A stretch of 64,000 nt of DNA from Forficula auricularia (GCA_024734495.1 JALMQS010000082.1:2558625-2622624); one strand, 5' to 3'; numbered from the stretch's first letter, positions 1 to 10,990 are shown. Translations and numbers: made by a program. The notes: a model not told the origin generated them from the letters alone.

Positions 1-79
1 TTATTTTAGTTACTTGTCTTGAAATTGAACAATTTTTATTTACATTAAAAACTCTTTTCAATTCGGTATATAAATACGG

Positions 80-350
80 AGGCGATTGTGGGCCAGTGGT
101 TAGAGTGTCGGGCCGCTGGCCTGAAATACGGCTGGTTCCGAGTCTCGGCAGATATTTGCAGTCGCCTCCTCTTGGAAAGCAATGGCAACCTACCAAGAGT
201 ATAATTGCCTAGTAACCTCTCCAAACTAGCCGTTCGGAACCGGCGTTAAAAAGTAGGTCCCGTATATCTGTGTAAAAACAGCTAAACATACTCAACACAG
301 GAGAGGAGCCAAAACGTCAGGGAGACCTGATATGCCACTTAAAGAAGAAG
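80..350 (+). mobile_element. tRNA-derived SINE, full copy with 12-bp target duplication
   Basis: The copy is flanked by a perfect 12-bp direct repeat, ATATAAATACGG, at 68-79 and 351-362, a target-site duplication typical of retroposition. The 5' part has a tRNA-like box A (near TGGGCCAGTGG, 89-99) and a degenerate box B (GGTTCCGAGTC, about 134-144). The body is unrelated sequence and the tail is an (AAG)n microsatellite. Three more copies occur at about 9942-10394, 58614-58891 and 62546-62838 (reverse). The exact duplication and the intact pol III boxes suggest recent activity. It encodes no protein. Confidence 0.88.
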
Positions 351-986
351 ATATAAATACGGTCTTCCTTCTTCTTTTTATCTTCTCATTTCTTCCTTCT
401 TCTCTACCTTATATTCTTTTCTTTTTTTTTCGTTTTTCTTATCTTCATTCTATCTCACTCTTTCTAGTCCTATGATCATTTCCGTTTGTTGTCATTCTAA
501 AGACTATGGTCGTTAACGTCCATTTTTTTTAAATTACAAACATTAATATTATTTAAAGGTATTTGTACAGATTTTCAGGGCAGTAGCTTATGCGGATTCA
601 AAACCTGAATTTTTAAAAATAAAATATTTTTTTGTTTACATTTAGTGAAATTCGAAAAAAACTCAAAACCTCTATTATTAGGTCTGTCTTACATAATAAA
701 AATTGAAAGGGGGGACCATACAGCTCCATCTTCCATGAAAAATCCTTACAACGTCCTTTATCATTAAATATATTAAATTATCTCAAATTATGAGTTGTTC
801 ATTTTTTTAATCACATTATTGGCATATTCTGGCCAGATTATATAGACCTATTTCAGTTGATCAACAGAAAATATGCCATATTTCTGGCAATTTCCTGTTC
901 AATTTTTCTACCAGGGAAATAGATATTTATTAACATATCTAGAGTTGCTGTTGAAGCTTTTATTTTTGTGATTAATTTGATTAAAA

Positions 987-1246
987 TTTGAATTTTTAGT
1001 GAAATCACATATAATTAATTAAAATAATTTATTGATCAAGATAAAATAATACAATACAACTACGACGTTTCGATCGGCTTATTCTGTGATCGTTCTCAAG
1101 TATGAACACCCACCCAGGATAACCTAAAATGAGAACGATCGCTGAATAAGTCAATCGAAACGTCGTAGTTGTATTGTATTATTTGTTCTTATTCAATAAA
1201 TAATTATAATTAATTATGTATGATTTAAATAAAAATTCAAATTTTT
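987..1246. repeat. Palindromic element, copy 1 (CGAAACGTC type)
   Basis: The two halves are inverted copies: an arm with CGACGTTTCGATCG near 1062-1075 faces one with CGAAACGTCGTAG near 1158-1170, and both run out through matching AT-rich sequence to aaatttttag-type ends. A second copy is at 2499-2738. The centre differs slightly between copies. It resembles the hammerhead-bearing palindromes elsewhere in the window (CGAAACGTC), but CTGANGA and a stem II are not intact, so it is listed only as a possible relative. Confidence 0.65.
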
Positions 1247-2498
1247 AGAGATCTATTTCGCCATAATCAACTCTATCATTTATTTATTTCAAATATAATA
1301 TCTTAACTACAGAGAAATTGTTTTTTCAGTATATAAAGAGTAATGGTTTTGCATTATAAAAATCACAAAATCAAATTTAAAAGTAAAAGTTATTATAAAA
1401 AAAAGGTTGTTTATCATCATGGAATAATCAGCCATTCAAAAAAGACTAGGTGTTTGAAATTCAACATAATTCAGGAATTCGTTTTGGCGAGGCCGAATCT
1501 ATTGAAACCGATGCGACATGAATCCATTAATTGAATCCGGGTACTTTTTCGCAAGTTGAATATAATGTACTGCGACGATAAAGCATCAAAAATGAATATC
1601 GACAGGAAATGTTTGATAAAATCATACGTGCTATCACGACTAGATGGGTTTAATTTGATATTCTTCCAAAATTGAATCAACTCGCCGGCAACTCCTAACC
1701 TTATTTAATGATTTTTTATTCAGATTGGTTTGTGGTTTGGCTATAATATTTCCCAGAGAGAGAGGTTCATTTATTAGAGGTGGTTCATTCGGCCATAATA
1801 TTAGAACAATATTCATTCCCACCCTCCAGACCTACTTTTATGGATTTTCCACGGGAGGGCTCATGATGGGGGAGGAGATAGTCTGCTCGAAGGGCCAACA
1901 CTATGTTTATTTCACACGCGATTATTATTATTCTTTTTTTTATATAAACTCAGTTATTCAGCAACATCGAAACTATGTATTTCGATTTCATTCATCCATC
2001 TACCCGCCGTTAGCAGTAGTAAATATCACCCCTTTTCTCTATAGATTTGGATAGTAAAATGTTTAACTGGCACTTAAAACGAAATCGCCCCGTAAAATGA
2101 CAAGAGTTTGGCGGATTTTATAGTTAAATACAAAGTAATTCTATACCTATTTTGAAGCTTTGTTGCTTGATTTGATTATTAACATTCTTTTAGAATTACA
2201 TATCTAAATATTTTTAATTGACCAGCTTCTTGGGTTGTGCTTGTAAAGTTCGTTTTCTCCTAGGTTGTCCTAATACAAACAACACAACGGAGATTAAAAC
2301 ATCTGTAAATAATAATATTAACAACATATACCACACTAGACGTTTACTGATATAATCATAAACACTACATTTTGTTTAACTTCAAAAATCTATTTGGATG
2401 CTTTCAAAATTTAATGTCGTTTACACTTAGGATAAAAACTCACGGTTAATATCGATCACATTACTACTACTATGTACTATTAATAATAATAATTATGA

Positions 2499-2738
2499 TT
2501 TGAAATTTTAGTAAAATCACCCATAATTATTTATTGAACACGAATAAATAATACCTACAATAAAACTACGACGTTTCGATCGATGATTTTAGGTTAACCT
2601 GGGTGCTTATACTTGAAAACGATCCCAGAACAAGTCGATCGAAACGTCTAAGTTTTATTGTAGGTATTATTTATTCGTATTCAATAAATAATTATAATTA
2701 ATTATGTGTGATTTTACTAAAAATTCAAATCTTAAAAT
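2499..2738. repeat. Palindromic element, copy 2 (CGAAACGTC type)
   Basis: Same organisation as 987-1246: inverted arms with CGACGTTTCGATCG and CGATCGAAACGTC around a short centre that contains a shared GGTTAACCTGGGTG-like stretch. Terminal AT-rich sequences match copy 1. No coding capacity. Confidence 0.65.
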
Positions 2739-3086
2739 TAATCATAAAAATAAAAGCTTCAACAGCTTCATTACTAATAATAACAATGAGTTTTTATGGT
2801 TCCCTATTTGATTTTTATAAATGTTAAGTAATTCTCTCTTCGACTAAACCTGGAGGAAAGTTAATTTTTAATCTTAGAGTCAAAATATTTGTCAGATGGA
2901 GCCATTATTTTCAAACTTTAGATTTCTACATACCTATACATCTGACTGTTAGTCTATTTAACTGATAATAAAAGATATCCAACTGCAAGATTGAAGATGA
3001 ACAAACTATATTGTGTTAATATTAGCTTCGAATATATAGAAATATTTAAAAATACTTTACATCAAAGTATATAGAGTTGTTTATTA

Positions 3087-3267
3087 CTCCCTCTGTCCCA
3101 TAATAATAGTAGCAAAAGAAAATAAAGATAGAACGAAACATTTATTGTCAAATTAAATTAAACTATAAATTAATAATATTATTCCTAATTTTTATTTTGA
3201 GTGTTCAGATATTATATATTCCCGTTTAAATTATTCACTTACTAGTATTATTATGGGACAGAGGGAG
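3087..3267. mobile_element. Stowaway-like MITE (181 bp)
   Basis: Terminal inverted repeats begin CTCCCTCTGTCCCATAATAA and match on both ends (left 3087-3111, right 3243-3267 reversed). The left side abuts TA, the target of Tc1/mariner elements; the right side reads TG, one change from TA. The interior is AT-rich and non-coding. The CTCCCTC-type terminus resembles Stowaway MITEs, best known from plants. Confidence 0.7.
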
Positions 3268-4379
3268 TGTAAAAATGCATTTAACCAAAATTGAGCTATG
3301 TATTTTCATTCGCGGTTTATTTTATAAGATTAAACAATAATCATTTCAAAAAATAATATATCTACATAATAAGTAATAGGTACTTTTATATACGTAATTT
3401 ACCATACCCGTTTCCTGTTTCATCCGTAAAACAGCTTACTTCAACAAATCAGATAACGTTTATATATTTTATACAAATTTTCAAATTAAAAATAAACAAA
3501 TTAATAACAAAAACCATCTGTGGTAGTAACCTACGCCGACGACCTGAAAAATAACATTTACACCTAGAAATTATTCATTGATGGAATCTATTAATTTATA
3601 CCACTGTTCTAAGCGTGGGATACATAAAATATTAGGAATTCGTTTAATATAATCTTTAAGCGAGGATCTGCGTGTCTTTTGTGCCAGGTGCGATTCAGGT
3701 TTTCAACTTGAATGAACAACTTAATTTTATATTTGACAATTTTATCCGTCACTAAAATATAACAAATAATAATTTAAACACAAATAAACAAATTTTCAAA
3801 CTGCAAATGAAATGTCAATATTTCTATATTTTTAATTCCACCCCCAGATCGACCCGACAGGTGTTAATAACAAACAAGTTGGATTGCGACAGGCTTGATA
3901 GATTTATGGGCTTGTGTTGTGTCTCTTGGTATGAGAGACTATCATTTTTATACAACGTCCCAATCGAATAACTTGAAACAAAAAAAATGTTAAATTATTA
4001 TTATTTAAAAAAGACCATTCATTAAATGTTGATTCGTGATTCCGTGAGAGGCTAACCAGCTATCGTGTTATCTTTCTCACTCTAATTTAATTGCCTCTAT
4101 AAAACATGTATTAATTGTAAAGTTAACTGGATTTTTAAACATTAATCAGATTAGAAATTAAAGAAATTATAAATGACTAGCTGTGTTAACATGAAAGGTG
4201 TGTTTGAACTACAAAATGTTGTTGAAGTCAATTTCCTTCTCGAAAATGAATAAGTTTTCAATAAATATTATTGGTATACGAAATGGGAACTAGGATTAGA
4301 TTTGAGGACAGAGGTTAGGAATCAAGGAATAATATATCCGGTAGTTAACGGAGGCACGTGTTTTGTTTTATGTTCTCAG

Positions 4380-4753
4380 GTACGGAGCTGGTTACGACCT
4401 CGCAGCGAGACGCAAAAACGCTACACGGGAGTCAACGGCGACCCTCAAGGCGTGGCTGAACGAGCACAAGAAAAACCCCTACCCTACCAAAGGCGAGAAA
4501 ATTATGCTTGCGATCATCACAAAAATGACACTGACCCAGGTGTCCACGTGGTTTGCCAACGCGAGGCGACGACTTAAAAAAGAGAATAAAATGACATGGG
4601 AGCCAAAAAATAAAACAGACGACGATGATGACGCCATTGTCTCGGATGGTGAAGATAAGGATACTAAAGATGAAATTGTTGGATCGACGGGACTTCTTGA
4701 TGGCAGTAGTGGAGATCCAAAACGGTCCCAGGAAATCCGACGAGATGACAAAG
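4380..4753 (+). CDS. ara: Iroquois homeobox protein, homeodomain exon (partial gene)
   Basis: This internal exon encodes about 124 residues containing a complete TALE homeodomain. After [19 protein letters not shown], the three-residue TALE loop insertion is visible as NPYPTKGEK, and the recognition helix reads [16 protein letters not shown] with the invariant Trp, Phe and Asn. An acidic tail ([16 protein letters not shown]) follows. TALE-class Iroquois proteins are nuclear transcription factors that pattern ectoderm, sensory organs and eye. [15 protein letters not shown] and [12 protein letters not shown] fit my memory of the araucan/caupolican group better than mirror. The exon is bounded by acceptor AG 4378-4379 and donor GTCAGT at 4754; its first base completes a codon begun in an unseen upstream exon, and it ends in phase 1. 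Confidence 0.96.
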
Positions 4754-5737
4754 GTCAGTAGTGTAGCACGCTAGGCACACGCACTCATTCACAATCAAGA
4801 ATGTTATCTACCTGCAACGAATTAGAACATAATGATTGTTTATGTGTTGTTTTATGATATTTTCCAAGACCTATAATTGAAATTTACACTTCTTTTATCT
4901 TTCACTACTACTATCAAAAATTAGATATTATAATTCTTATTGAACAATAATAATTGAGGGTTTATAATGAAATTTGTAAAAAAAAAATTTTAAAGCATGA
5001 TTTAGAATGAGTTGCAATTTAGAATGTAATTTCTACAACTTAAAATTTATCACTTATTTTGTACAGTTTTAAATATTTAGATAAGCTGAAATAAGTTTAT
5101 AGAACCTTGTAATTATGTAATATAAAAATCTTGTATTTTCTATTTTTCTATTAAATATTTTATATCATCTAAACACGGTATTTTATAAATCTTATTTCAT
5201 ATAATGATATAATTACTATTCAAATCTCCATTTCATTTCACCCTTTAAATGACTTAATCATCAATCTTAACAAATACAAACAACACAAACAAATTTCTTA
5301 TAGAGTTAAATATTTATTCTATTGACTTGGGTGTTTGAGTGGACTCATATAACTTTTGCTCACTCACCCATTTAATTGAATCAGGGCCAATGATCAGCGT
5401 TTGATCTGTGATTACGGCCCCTTTGCCCTGGTTTACGCACCCCTCAGATTGTAGAACCCTTAATGAAATTACCGCTCCCCTCCTTGCGCGATCCCAATTT
5501 CCTGACACCCTCGAAACGTTCAAGTAACCAATCCTATCGTCACTTTCACTCTAAATCCTCGGATTTGCTTGTGATGGGCATAGGGCGTGTGTGCAGAGTC
5601 TCTCTCCCAGTCAAAACGCTAATCATGGACGCTGCATTCAATTTTATCAGATATAAATTTGCACGTAGATTACTTTATTTCTAAATCTTTATGAGCAGCG
5701 TATGTAGATTGTCATGATGTGTGTTTTGTTGGTGCAG
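4754..5737 (+). other. Intron within the Iroquois gene
   Basis: This 984-nt intron runs from donor AAAG|GTCAGT to acceptor TTGTTGGTGCAG. Joining 4753 to 5738 restores a GAG codon and keeps one frame, which confirms both ends. It is AT-rich apart from 5330-5600, which is more complex and could be regulatory. No other exon is evident. Confidence 0.85.
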
Positions 5738-6557
5738 AGGCGCTGCATCACGTCAAGTCCGAGCACGGCCTGGGGAAGGAATGCCTGGAGGACGAAGATG
5801 ATCTGGACGAGGACGAGAGGAAGCCACCTGGGATGCTGATGGCGTCGCACCACGGTCCTCTGCATCATCCGCATCATCATCCTATGTTATCTGGGTTGAA
5901 GGATGAACTCGGCTCCAAACCTTCACCATCTGAATGTGGGGTACCCATTCCTGCCACAAAACCTAAAATTTGGTCATTAGCAGATACCGCTGCTTGTAAA
6001 ACACCCCCTCCTCCTCCTCCTCATTCACATCATCATCAACAACAGCCCTGGGTTATGCCAAATTGTGCAGGGGGAGGCAGCGGCGGAGGACCTAGTTCTG
6101 GAATGAACTCCTTTGCTATTCCACCTTCAACAGGAATGAGTCCTTCCGCGGCTGCAGCACCTTATTCGCGTTATGGAGTTATTCCGTATGGCGGAGGTCA
6201 CGGGGCTACGGCTGCAGGTTTTCCTGATGTTCAAACCGATACACCGCCACAAACACCACCTAATATGAAACTCCCCAGTGTAGCGGGACAACTGTTAACT
6301 GGCAATAGTGGGGGTCAAAATGGCTTCCAGCAACCTCAACATCAACAACCTCAATCCTCGTCAGTTAGTGGACAACAACAATATGGGTCATCACAGCATC
6401 ATTACATGGCCAATTATACACGGCTACAGCAATCGCCACACAAGGAACGAACCGGGGGTGTAGATTCTTCTGCCTACCATCATCAAGCCAGTGCAGCGAT
6501 GATGACGTCCACCTCGGGGTCTAGTGAAGGGACCGCGTTCAAGCCCTTCTACAAGAG
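5738..6557 (+). CDS. ara: Iroquois homeobox protein, large C-terminal exon with Iro box
   Basis: This exon continues the Iroquois frame after the 984-nt intron and encodes about 273 residues. In order: an acidic block (EDEDDLDEDER), a His-rich stretch, the Iroquois-family segment CGVPIPATKPKIWSLADTA that includes the Iro box KPKIWSLA, a Pro run, a His/Gln run, Gly/Ser-rich and Ala-rich low-complexity segments, TPPQTPPNMKLPS, Gln-rich sequence and a conserved-looking end, FKPFYK. The Iro box is diagnostic of the family, and low-complexity C-termini are usual for it. The donor at 6558 (AGAG|GTCCGC) is weak. Without splicing, translation would stop at 6574-6576 after KRSALTF, so three alternative ends are possible here. 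Confidence 0.94.
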
Positions 6558-6649
6558 GTCCGCCCTAACTTTTTAAATTTAATAACAAATACTAATCATA
6601 TAGAAGAACCCCATTTGTTAATATTTGATTGTTCTTTTGTGTGTTACAG

Positions 6650-6689
6650 CTCCCAACCAATGGGCGGCGGCTACGTCTCACCCGTCTAA
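6650..6689 (+). CDS. ara: Iroquois homeobox protein, last coding exon
   Basis: Acceptor TGTGTTACAG ends at 6649. Splicing from 6557 completes an AGC codon and adds SSQPMGGGYVSPV followed by TAA at 6687-6689, so the protein would end FKPFYK-SSQPMGGGYVSPV. The 92-nt intron is within the short insect range and the junction is in phase. The exon continues as 3' UTR to a strong donor (TTTAG|GTAAGT) at 6735, 45 nt after the stop, which points to a further intron in the 3' UTR. The weak upstream donor suggests inclusion may be regulated. Confidence 0.85.
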
Positions 6690-7129
6690 TTGGCCGGAGC
6701 GTTGCCCAATCGCAGTCGCCGAGCATAACTTTAGGTAAGTTTTACTTTTTGTGACATTTAAAAATCATTTTCAATTAGAGACATTTCAAGTTGCCCTGAG
6801 AAGATAATCAATCATGGTACGGGAAGGTGAAAGCCTGGCGCGTGTTGGCTATGAGAAAGCTTACCTATGTATAAAAAAATCATTATCAATAGAAAAGTCC
6901 ATTTGTTTAATTTATTTAAAATCAAATTGAAATGAAAAATATCTTTGAAATTTCGAAAGTTGTCCTTTGATTTATACATAAATCATTAAATCGTCTAAAT
7001 ATATATCATTTTGTCTTGTCTATAGTTTGGATTAATCTTTTTTAATTGTCCCCTTTAATACTTTTTAATAATCTTCCGTGATACAAATGATATTACAACA
7101 GGATAATTAACGGATTTTAACTATAGGCG

Positions 7130-7620
7130 TAGTGTTTGTTGCTCGGCATCCTTGGCTAGATTTTCCATCAATCTGCGTTGCGTGTTCTGAGAGGCTTTCA
7201 GGAATCATGGTTTTTGACTACGAACTGGGCGACCTTCCTATCAGATCGCAGTAAAACCTCCTAGTTTTTTATTTTTGTTATTTTAATGCCCCCCGCGCCC
7301 TCCTCCAACTTTTCTTTCTGATCTACACGCATGCATGCATCGCCCTTAAAAAAACAACCAAAAATTGGTCGCGGATCATTCAATGATATACCTACCTACC
7401 ACCACAACTGAATTCATAACAATTTGTTTTTCGAGGATATTTATTTAATGAAATAATGCCTACGAAATTATTATCGTTACGGTTAGTTGTAAATAGGCGA
7501 AATAATTGCTGATGGGCGAATAATGATTAATCATATGTTGCTTTCAATTATGGTAATTTGTCTCGCTTTAGGCGATAATTTATAAATGCCAGAGCATAGT
7601 ATATTTCATAAAGCATTTTA
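7130..7620. promoter_or_regulatory. Candidate cis-regulatory block
   Basis: This stretch is unique in the window and less AT-rich than its surroundings. The first part (7130-7330) is mixed-composition sequence. The second (7430-7600) carries several TAAT homeodomain cores and the perfect palindrome TGATTAATCA near 7523-7532, a paired GATTA/TAATC arrangement. Position in an intron of a patterning gene fits an enhancer. This is inference from composition and motifs only. Confidence 0.35.
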
Positions 7621-7859
7621 ATAAATTCTTAATTTTCAAAGTTATGCATGAGCTCGTTACATTTATTAAATTTACATTACTAATTTATTAATTTTATTAT
7701 TAGTTGTAATAAAAATGTTTGAAAACTTATGATATATATATATATATATATTTTTTACTTTTTATAGAATTATAGATTATTAAAGTCATATTTTAATAAA
7801 TAAATGTATAAACTGTAAACAATTTTAAAAATTAAATATATACAATATAAATATATACG

Positions 7860-7950
7860 AGCTATTCGTGCGTTCCTTCGCCACACGGGCCCAGTAGCTC
7901 GGCCATCAGGGCTGATGGCCCTGGCGGGGCAGCGTCATGGGCCTATGGCC
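7860..7950. other. GC-rich island with a hairpin
   Basis: About 90 nt of GC-rich sequence sits inside very AT-rich DNA. At 7910-7929 GGCCATCA and TGATGGCC form an 8-bp stem closed by GGGC. No similarity to the tRNA-like sequences in the window was seen. Function unknown. Confidence 0.4.
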
Positions 7951-8494
7951 AAAACAAAAGAGAACAATACATAATTCCAAAATATAATAATAATATATCT
8001 AAAAATCACATATTATAAATACATATCTCCAAAAAAAGAATTAAAAGCCTACAGTCTACATAAAAAAATGTAAGGTTAGTAGGATATTTTACCTATATTC
8101 CGAAAAGATAGGAGTTATGAGAGCTCTTGCCTTGCTCTTGCCTTTGAATTCTGAGTACTTCGGTTCAATTCTGAGGCCTGTATTAGGATTTTTTACAAAA
8201 TTTTATTTTAGCCTTGTTATAAATATTTCTAGACTTATACATATATTACGCCTACTCCCCCTTGACGACTCCTTGATGGATTCTAAAACAATAATTGAAA
8301 TTTCCTAATTTAAATAAATTTTATTTGTTATGAACTATTATTGGGTTCTATAAATTAAAATTAGAAATTTCTCTAACTATTAATCAAATTTTATTTCTAT
8401 CATGAACTATTAGTGTGTTCTAAAATAATAATCGAAATTTCCTAATTTTAATAAATTTTATTTGTCATGAACTTTTAGTGAGACTATAAAATAG

Positions 8495-8750
8495 TATGTC
8501 TTCTGCTGGAATAAAACATTTTTTAATTTATTTATAACCAGAGCTTTTACATCTTCATTAGTCTATTACAATTGATTCACAGGAATTTCTTGTAATATGA
8601 CTGATGAAGAGGACAAAGTCTTCCGAAACTATAGTCTCGTTATAAATAAATTAAAAAAATTATTATTCAGCAGCAGACTATACTATATTATTGTCTCCTT
8701 CTGATTTATAAAAATTCTGCTACTCTCGGCAAAAAGAAACTATTAGTGGG
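8495..8750. mobile_element. Palindromic element with hammerhead-like arm (family H1)
   Basis: The left arm (cttctgctggaat... to ...caattgattcacagg, 8498-8583) is an inverted, decayed copy of the right arm. The right arm contains the hammerhead-like motif at 8591-8645 and ends with ctgctactctcggcaaaaag, a terminus shared with 27.66 and 37.45 kb. The left arm has CTAATGA in place of CTGATGA and has lost the GAAAC part. Penelope-like retroelements carry such ribozymes in their terminal repeats; no reverse transcriptase is present here, so this is a non-autonomous or relic copy. Confidence 0.6.
8591..8645 (+). ncRNA. Hammerhead-like ribozyme motif (H1, plus strand)
   Basis: CTGATGA (8601-8607) is followed by one A, a stem II of GAGGAC/GTCTTC with loop AAA, then GAAAC, a short TATA loop and the GTC triplet. 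The flanks can form an interrupted stem I (upstream ...atatga with downstream tcgttat...). The A before stem II is extra relative to textbook hammerheads. Cleavage activity is unproven. Confidence 0.55.
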
Positions 8751-9019
8751 TTCTAAAATCAATAATTAAAATTTCTTAATTTAATAAATTTTATTTGTCA
8801 TGAACTACATATTAATTGGTTCTAAAATAATAACTGAAATTTCTTAATTTTAATAAATTTTACTATTAGTGAATTTTCAAATTAAAAAAATCACGTTGGA
8901 GTCGTCGCAGAAGCCGATTATAATTATGTATAGATAGATAGATATAGTATATAATATAATTTTACTTAGGAAAAGTGATATAGGTTTTAGGTGAAACATG
9001 ATATTAATTAATAAAGTAA

Positions 9020-9215
9020 AGGGAGTGTAGTTTCACAGTGAATGAAATAAAACTCAACGAGGTTTATACAAACTCAATATATTTTGGATTATTAGTCCAA
9101 TCATCTTGATTTTACAGATTAAAAACTGGATGATGGACTAATAATCCTAAATATAGTGAGTCTTTATAAACCTCCTTTGAGTTTTATTTCATTCACTGTT
9201 AAATACACTCCTTTA
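9020..9215. repeat. Palindromic element, decayed
   Basis: Inverted arms run from gtttcacagtgaatgaaat and aaactcaacgaggtttata on the left to their complements on the right (about 9155-9210), around gatgatggactaataatcc. The inner sequence resembles a hammerhead-like CTGANGA-stem-GAAA core that has lost key bases. Confidence 0.5.
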
Positions 9216-9941
9216 CTAAATTAATTAGTATAATAATAATATTATTTAAATGAAATTAAACAAAATGAATACAAAACTTAAGTAAATCTTAATCTTATCG
9301 TAACCATAAAAAACATAAATTATGTTTCAATTTAGGAATATAATTAATTGTAATTCATTCCTCCCCTTAAATCTTTCACATATATAAAAGAACCCATAAA
9401 AATGGATAGGAGCCATAAACTGAATTAGAAAGTTATATTACATTTTAATTACAAATGTTTGGCTTTTAATTGTTGTAGTTAATTGGAGGGGATTTTTTGA
9501 GATGCATCAAAGATAAAATTGAATCATATTTTTTTATTTCACGTTTTGTTTCACACGTAAGACACATTCTTTTCGTTAGATAATTTCCTTTTAATGATTA
9601 TAGTAATTTTTCGTTACTATAGTAACAAAGTGTCTATGGAGAGTTATTATTGGATTAGGATGTAAGCAAAACCTAATTAATGTTAAATACTCGCATGTTG
9701 TTTTAGTTTGGTATTCATTAAGTTGAATGACATGCATCAACAACATTAACTATAATTTAACGAATAATCTGACAAAAATAATATATATTTTTATAAATTA
9801 AAGGATTTATTTAGTCACATAAAATAAATAAATAGAGTAATTTTAGTCAATTAACATTATTTATTTGATAGATTTACTAAACAGTTTCGGACACTATCAT
9901 CAGTAGTACTGAAAATTGAAACATTTTATAAGATTTTTTTA

Positions 9942-10394
9942 CTGGTTCGAGACCGAGTCTCGGCAGATATTTGCAGTCGCCTTCTCTGGAAAGCAGTGGC
10001 AACCTACCAAGAGTATAATTGCCTAGTAACCTCTCCAAACTAGCCGTTCGGAACCGGTGTTAAGAAGTAGGTCTCGTATATCTGTGTAAAAACAGCTAAA
10101 CACACTCAGCACAGGTACCGCCAATTTTGAAGAACTCGAAAAATGGCTCGTCGAATGGTTTGCCTCGAAAGAGAAAAAGTTTTTTTGGAATGGTATCCAT
10201 GATTTGCCCGAAAGATGGGCAAAATGTGTAGAATCCAATGGTCAATACTTTAAATAAATTTTTTTTGAGATTCCCTTGAGAATTAAGTGTTTTCTTTATC
10301 GAAAAAACCGGCAAATTTCAACTAACACCCCTGGTATATGTGGAGAGGAGCCAAAACGTCAGGGAGACCTGATATGGCACTTAAAAGAAGAAGA
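9942..10394 (+). mobile_element. SINE copy, 5'-truncated and interrupted by a mariner fragment
   Basis: Sequence from CTGGTTCGAGACCGAG onward matches the SINE at 80-350 and ends in the same (AAG)-type tail near 10390. The 5' box-A part is missing. The body is split at ...cacaggTA by 10118-10334 and resumes at TAtatgtggag, exactly as the uninterrupted copy at 58614-58891 reads. Confidence 0.8.
10118..10334 (+). pseudogene. mariner transposase 3' fragment inserted in a SINE
   Basis: The insert is flanked by TA on both sides (10116-10117 and 10335-10336), the mariner target duplication. Frame 10120-10257 encodes about 45 residues of the transposase C-terminus, including WFASKEKKFFWNGIHDLPERW and VESNGQYF before a stop; the LPERW and NGQYF motifs are typical. 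The right end ACTAACACCCCTGG is probably the terminal repeat. The left terminal repeat and most of the gene are gone, although the left TA junction is clean. Confidence 0.78.
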
Positions 10395-10666
10395 TACAAT
10401 ACATTTTTATTTATTTATTTAGCGATTTATTTATTTATTATTATTATGCTGCTAGATTATACTAACTTGTAAAAATGAAGTCTTGACCGGGGTAAAGGGT
10501 GTATTGAATGTGTCCATAGATAATTTTTCAATTTTATTTATTCGTTACTAACTGCGAAGCGCGTCTTCAGCGGGAATCTTGCTAGCCAAGGGGCTTAGCT
10601 GGATAATTATCATATCCTGAAAAATTCCGTACAGTGTATAGAAATTTGAGAAAAGTTGTCACTTTT

Positions 10667-10990
10667 TTATAATTTTATCAAAATCAAAAAATAATTATAA
10701 AAAGACCTTCCCCCACTCCTAATAGCAAAAAACCAGGTCACCAACACTTGATTTTTTGCTAGTTCGTTATATTGTTTGTGCAAAATTTTTAGTTTTTCCT
10801 GAATTTTCTGGTCAACTTTTCCAATTTTTCTTTCTGTACTAACCTGAATTGGACTATTACGAACTGTAGCTGAAGCACACAAAATTCTTGTTGAGACTTG
10901 CGGTGACAATGCTCTGTCAGAAACGACATGCAGAGACTTATATGTTAAAATTAACAGAGAGAATACCGAGTCTTGCTTAATTTTTCGCAT
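10667..10990 (-). other. Unrecognised 107-codon open frame
   Basis: The frame begins MRKIKQDSVFSLL and includes a Lys-rich segment, KIGKVDQKIQEKLKILHKQY, that could form a helix. I recognise no domain. It has no evident promoter or splice context and may be a transposon remnant or a chance frame. Confidence 0.15.

Larger units (their letters stand above)
1..4379 (+). other. Intron or upstream flank of the Iroquois gene
   Basis: No coding exon is recognised upstream of the homeodomain exon. The acceptor at 4378-4379 (tgttctcag) shows that this is an intron of at least 4.3 kb, so the N-terminal exons lie beyond the left edge. It contains one SINE (80-350), two related palindromes (987-1246 and 2499-2738) and a small MITE (3087-3267). 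The remainder is AT-rich. The stretches 1700-2040 and 3840-3960 are less AT-rich and unique within the window and could be regulatory, but nothing identifies them. Short ORFs here do not resemble the known N-terminus of Iroquois proteins. Confidence 0.6.
8270..8880. repeat. Imperfect tandem repeat, about 65-bp unit, interrupted by a palindrome
   Basis: Five or six units built around ttctaaaataataattgaaa, ttttatttgt and catgaactattag lie at 8270-8480 and 8740-8880. The palindromic ribozyme-bearing element 8495-8750 sits between them. The same unit recurs in reverse orientation at about 15600-15660 and 16010-16110. Confidence 0.6.

Noticed and set aside
1060..1175. Hammerhead motif in the palindromes at 1.1 and 2.6 kb
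   Set aside because: CGAAACGTC is present, but CTGANGA reads CTGAATA or CAGAACA and no stem II forms.
1725..2054. Open frame of 109 codons upstream of the homeobox exon, considered as an N-terminal Iroquois exon
   Set aside because: Its sequence has none of the Tyr/Pro/Ala-rich features expected before an Iroquois homeodomain and no matching splice phase; treated as chance.
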